From Mucilaginibacter sp. SG564 (GTDB lineage Bacteria > Bacteroidota > Bacteroidia > Sphingobacteriales > Sphingobacteriaceae): a stretch of DNA of 64,000 bases. Location: contig NZ_JABGNA010000001.1 of assembly GCF_013149275.1 (NCBI RefSeq), positions 62,001-126,000 of the forward strand, read 5' to 3'. A program made the translations under genes and the position numbers. The notes beneath the pieces were generated by a model that saw only the letters and a list, made by a program, of their open reading frames with translations, did not search any database and was not told where the DNA came from. Positions 62,501 to 64,000 of this stretch are shown piece after piece. Position 1 is the first letter of the stretch. Every line of letters starts with the position of its first letter.

Positions 62501-63883
62501 ATCAGGGTTATGGGTGTATGATTTAAACCGGTGGGTTTGCATGTTCATGACACTAACGCCGTTGCCCCAGGTGGCTATCCACAGGTTGTTGTTATCATCG
62601 TCCTGCATGTCCAGAATATAATTCCCGGATATGCCACTTTTGTCGTTTTCGCGGTGTTTGTAGGTTGTGAAAATCCCATTATCAGGGTTAAATAAATTTA
62701 ATCCCCCGCCGTCGGTGCCAATCCATATACCGCCTTTTTTATCCTGGTAAAAGCTTAATACATAGTTGTTTGATAAGCTTTCGGGCAGAGAGCTGTGTTT
62801 GTAGTATGAAAAGTTCTCGGTGGTTTTTCTGTATAGGTTAATGCCCGAAGAAAAAGTGCCAACCCACATATTACCGATATTATCCTTTAATATGGCATCA
62901 ACAGAGTTACTGGCTATAGTGGTGTTGTCGATATCATCATGATAGTGGTTTGTAAATTTATTTTCGGCGTAATTGTATATACTTATCCCGCCATTATTAA
63001 TGCCCACCCAGATGTTTTGATCGCTATCTTCGGCAATGGCTTGTATGTAATTGCCCGAAAGCGAGTTGCTGTTACCCGGAATGTTTTTAAAGTTTTTAAA
63101 AGTGCCTGTATGGTCGTCATACAAATTTAAACCGCCGTTATCCCAGGTACCTATCCATAAACGTTGGTGGCTGTCTTCAAAAATAGCGGTGATGTAATTG
63201 GATGATACCGATCCGGCAACCTTATCATTGTGTTTAAAACAGGTAAAGTTTTTGGTTTGGATATTAAAGCGGCTTAACCCACCGGATGTTGTCCCGATCC
63301 ATAAATTGTTCCGGCTATCGAGATAAATTGTTCTGGTGTTATTATCACTTAGGGTATTAGGATCAGCATCACTGTGTTTGTAGTGGGTGAACTTATTTTT
63401 GCCGATCTCGAATTTATCAAAGCCCGCATCCTGGTAGCTGATCCATAAATTGCCTTTTTTATCAAAAACAAGCCCTGTTAAGTTATTGCTTGCTACGGTA
63501 TTTGCAGTTTTTCTACTATGCAGATAATGATAAAACCGGTTTTTTTTACGATCATATTTATTAAGGCCCCCACCCATAGTGGCTATCCAAAGGTCTCTGT
63601 TCTTATCTTCGGCAATATGAGTTACATAGTTATTACTAAGACTTGTGCTATCCGCGATATTGTTCTGAAAAACTTTAAATTTATTACCGTCAAAACGGTT
63701 TAAACCATCAAGGGTGCCCACCCATATAAAACCATAGCTACCCTGGAAAATAGTATTAACGTTGAGTTCTGATAAATTAGAGCGACTACCTATGCGCTGA
63801 AAATGCAAAGGCGGCTTTTGCGCGAACACATATAATGAGATAGCCTGGAAAAGTAAAATAAAATAAAGCTTACAACCCCTCAT
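59570..63883 (-). CDS. Hybrid sensor histidine kinase with ligand-sensing propeller and two receiver domains
   Basis: This 1437-residue inner-membrane hybrid kinase has a signal peptide (to about 22) and a periplasmic region of two-component-regulator propeller repeats (about 30-720; repeated LWIGT-type blades), a Y_Y_Y domain (about 725-790), a transmembrane segment (about 796-815), a coiled coil rich in EEL/QSEEL repeats (about 830-915), HisKA with phospho-acceptor H927 in MSHEIRTP, HATPase ([16 protein letters not shown]), and two REC domains with D1217 and D1357. Unlike classical HTCS proteins it has no AraC output domain, so a separate response regulator is needed. No polysaccharide locus lies next to it in the window. 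Confidence 0.94.
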   Translation of the reverse strand: MRGCKLYFILLFQAISLYVFAQKPPLHFQRIGSRSNLSELNVNTIFQGSYGFIWVGTLDGLNRFDGNKFKVFQNNIADSTSLSNNYVTHIAEDKNRDLWIATMGGGLNKYDRKKNRFYHYLHSRKTANTVASNNLTGLVFDKKGNLWISYQDAGFDKFEIGKNKFTHYKHSDADPNTLSDNNTRTIYLDSRNNLWIGTTSGGLSRFNIQTKNFTCFKHNDKVAGSVSSNYITAIFEDSHQRLWIGTWDNGGLNLYDDHTGTFKNFKNIPGNSNSLSGNYIQAIAEDSDQNIWVGINNGGISIYNYAENKFTNHYHDDIDNTTIASNSVDAILKDNIGNMWVGTFSSGINLYRKTTENFSYYKHSSLPESLSNNYVLSFYQDKKGGIWIGTDGGGLNLFNPDNGIFTTYKHRENDKSGISGNYILDMQDDDNNNLWIATWGNGVSVMNMQTHRFKSYTHNPDDSSSLSGNNIYAITATPDHKIWIGTFGQGLDLYNPKTNKFIHYKHNPNDPKSISDNIINSLLVDSKGNLWIGTGEGGLNRFDQQTGTFTSYKHDESANSISNNKAVDLLEDLNGNIWVCTFDGLNRFDPKTGRFTVFKTKDGLPNNYTYAIKEDNRGNLWISTNKGISKYNPITKKFKNFTVDDGLQADEFKAKSALKTRDGLLYFGGVNGFNVFNPEKIDSYHYNPPLVLTDFQIFNNSIPVAKNAQDPSPLKQDITVTNAITLHYDQSVISFEFVSLDYAFLNRTVYAYQLVGFDKSWNYVGRKTSATYTNLPAGHYLFKVKSNNGDGVWSTRELNLELTVLPPFWLTWWFIILVTFFVFAVIYSLYRLKVNAIVKQKALLEQQVTERTDEVLQQSEELKKQSVDLQGLNAELQSQSEELQALNEELQVQSEELELQRQQERQARKEADKANKAKSIFLATMSHEIRTPMNGVIGMASLLSETELNPEQREYTNTIIASGDNLVNVINDILDFSKIESGKMDIEQDDFDLRHCIEEVMDLFSQQASQQNLELVYQIDPALPTQIIGDSLRLKQVITNLTGNALKFTQKGEVFIKVFLSKTFKNGDIEIGFSVMDTGIGIPDEKLPGLFNAFSQVDSSTTRKYGGTGLGLVISQRLVKLMGGEIWVESVHNEGSVFVFTIRVPISKKQSKHIPVILNPAEMEGKRILVVDDNQTNRFILKTQLEQWGILTLSAASPVEALDLLSEGEKFNLVITDMQMPDMDGVDLARAIKRNYKNLPVIMLSSIGDGSKKKYPGLFSAILTKPVKQNQLGKSIQAEFQNQPATAATEPRSPKLFDEDFATEFPMRILVAEDNLINQKLVDKMLTKLGYKFIMAPNGLEALNKLKLNPVDVIFMDVQMPEMDGFEATRHIRKYAFKQPYIIAMTANAGPEDRELCLAEGMDDYIAKPMKTEDLVAILKKAYEAVKKKSKDKERYR

Positions 63884-64000
63884 TATATCAAATGAATTAT
63901 GACTTATTGGTAGTGAATAATTACATGAAATGTTTATCTAATTTACTAAAATACGCTTAAATAAACAGTATTTACATATGACTATTTAAACGCAAGAAAA

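Noticed and set aside
1..64000. tRNA, rRNA, insertion sequences, integrase or prophage genes
   Set aside because: None could be recognised by reading either strand; the repeats found have no transposase gene.

Overview
The window looks like chromosomal DNA of a free-living Bacteroidota bacterium, most probably a Sphingobacteriaceae member of the Mucilaginibacter/Pedobacter type. The reasons are three SusC/SusD pairs, a FecR anti-sigma factor next to a Bacteroidetes-type sigma factor, an HTCS-like hybrid kinase, TAnnTTTG-type -7 promoter elements, few Shine-Dalgarno sequences, several TTG/GTG starts and intergenic palindromes bounded by GTCAT/ATGAC. The genus is inference. I saw no tRNA, rRNA, insertion sequence, prophage or CRISPR array.

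Layout. (1) 1-7907: end of a sigma factor, FecR, an STN-containing SusC, SusD and a DUF5689 lipoprotein, forming a sigma/anti-sigma controlled uptake locus. (2) 8129-10607: housekeeping and small hypothetical genes. (3) 10608-11818: repeat-rich DNA ending in a regulatory region with two palindromes, a clear promoter and a 28-residue ORF that ends in four cysteines. (4) 11819-30163: an organosulfate island, all on the plus strand. It holds two micro membrane proteins, a fatty-acid hydroxylase-type protein, a lipoprotein formylglycine-generating enzyme, SusC/SusD, an NTF2-like protein, a rhodanese, a tandem pair of sulfatases, a rhodanese-thioredoxin fusion, two further sulfatases and a DUF2264 protein. 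All four sulfatases carry the Cys-type site that the enzyme would activate. (5) 30268-32093: AhpD-like, metallo-hydrolase-like and lipoprotein genes. (6) 32154-48570: a LacI-controlled polysaccharide utilization locus with three alginate-lyase-fold proteins, two GH2 enzymes, GH88 and SusC/SusD, arranged as two divergent blocks. (7) 48999-52073: ECF sigma, zinc-finger/HEAT anti-sigma and two DUF4097 proteins. (8) 52138-59416: regulators and housekeeping enzymes. (9) 59570-63883: a large hybrid sensor kinase.

The most interesting candidate is the poly-cysteine leader ORF at 11561-11647, placed between a strong promoter and the organosulfate island. Leader peptides ending in cysteine runs are known in mycobacteria as cysteine-responsive attenuators. 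The arrangement here suggests that cysteine supply tunes sulfate-ester scavenging, with the lipoprotein formylglycine-generating enzyme activating exported sulfatases. Within the island, both tandem sulfatases have Gly where the family normally has an active-site His, and the rhodanese-thioredoxin fusion has Ser for the rhodanese Cys.

The intergenic DNA is unusually structured. It includes a pair of about 145-bp MITE-like elements more than 45 kb apart, several GTCAT...ATGAC hairpin families, and word-repeat tracts in which each spacer repeats its own short word.
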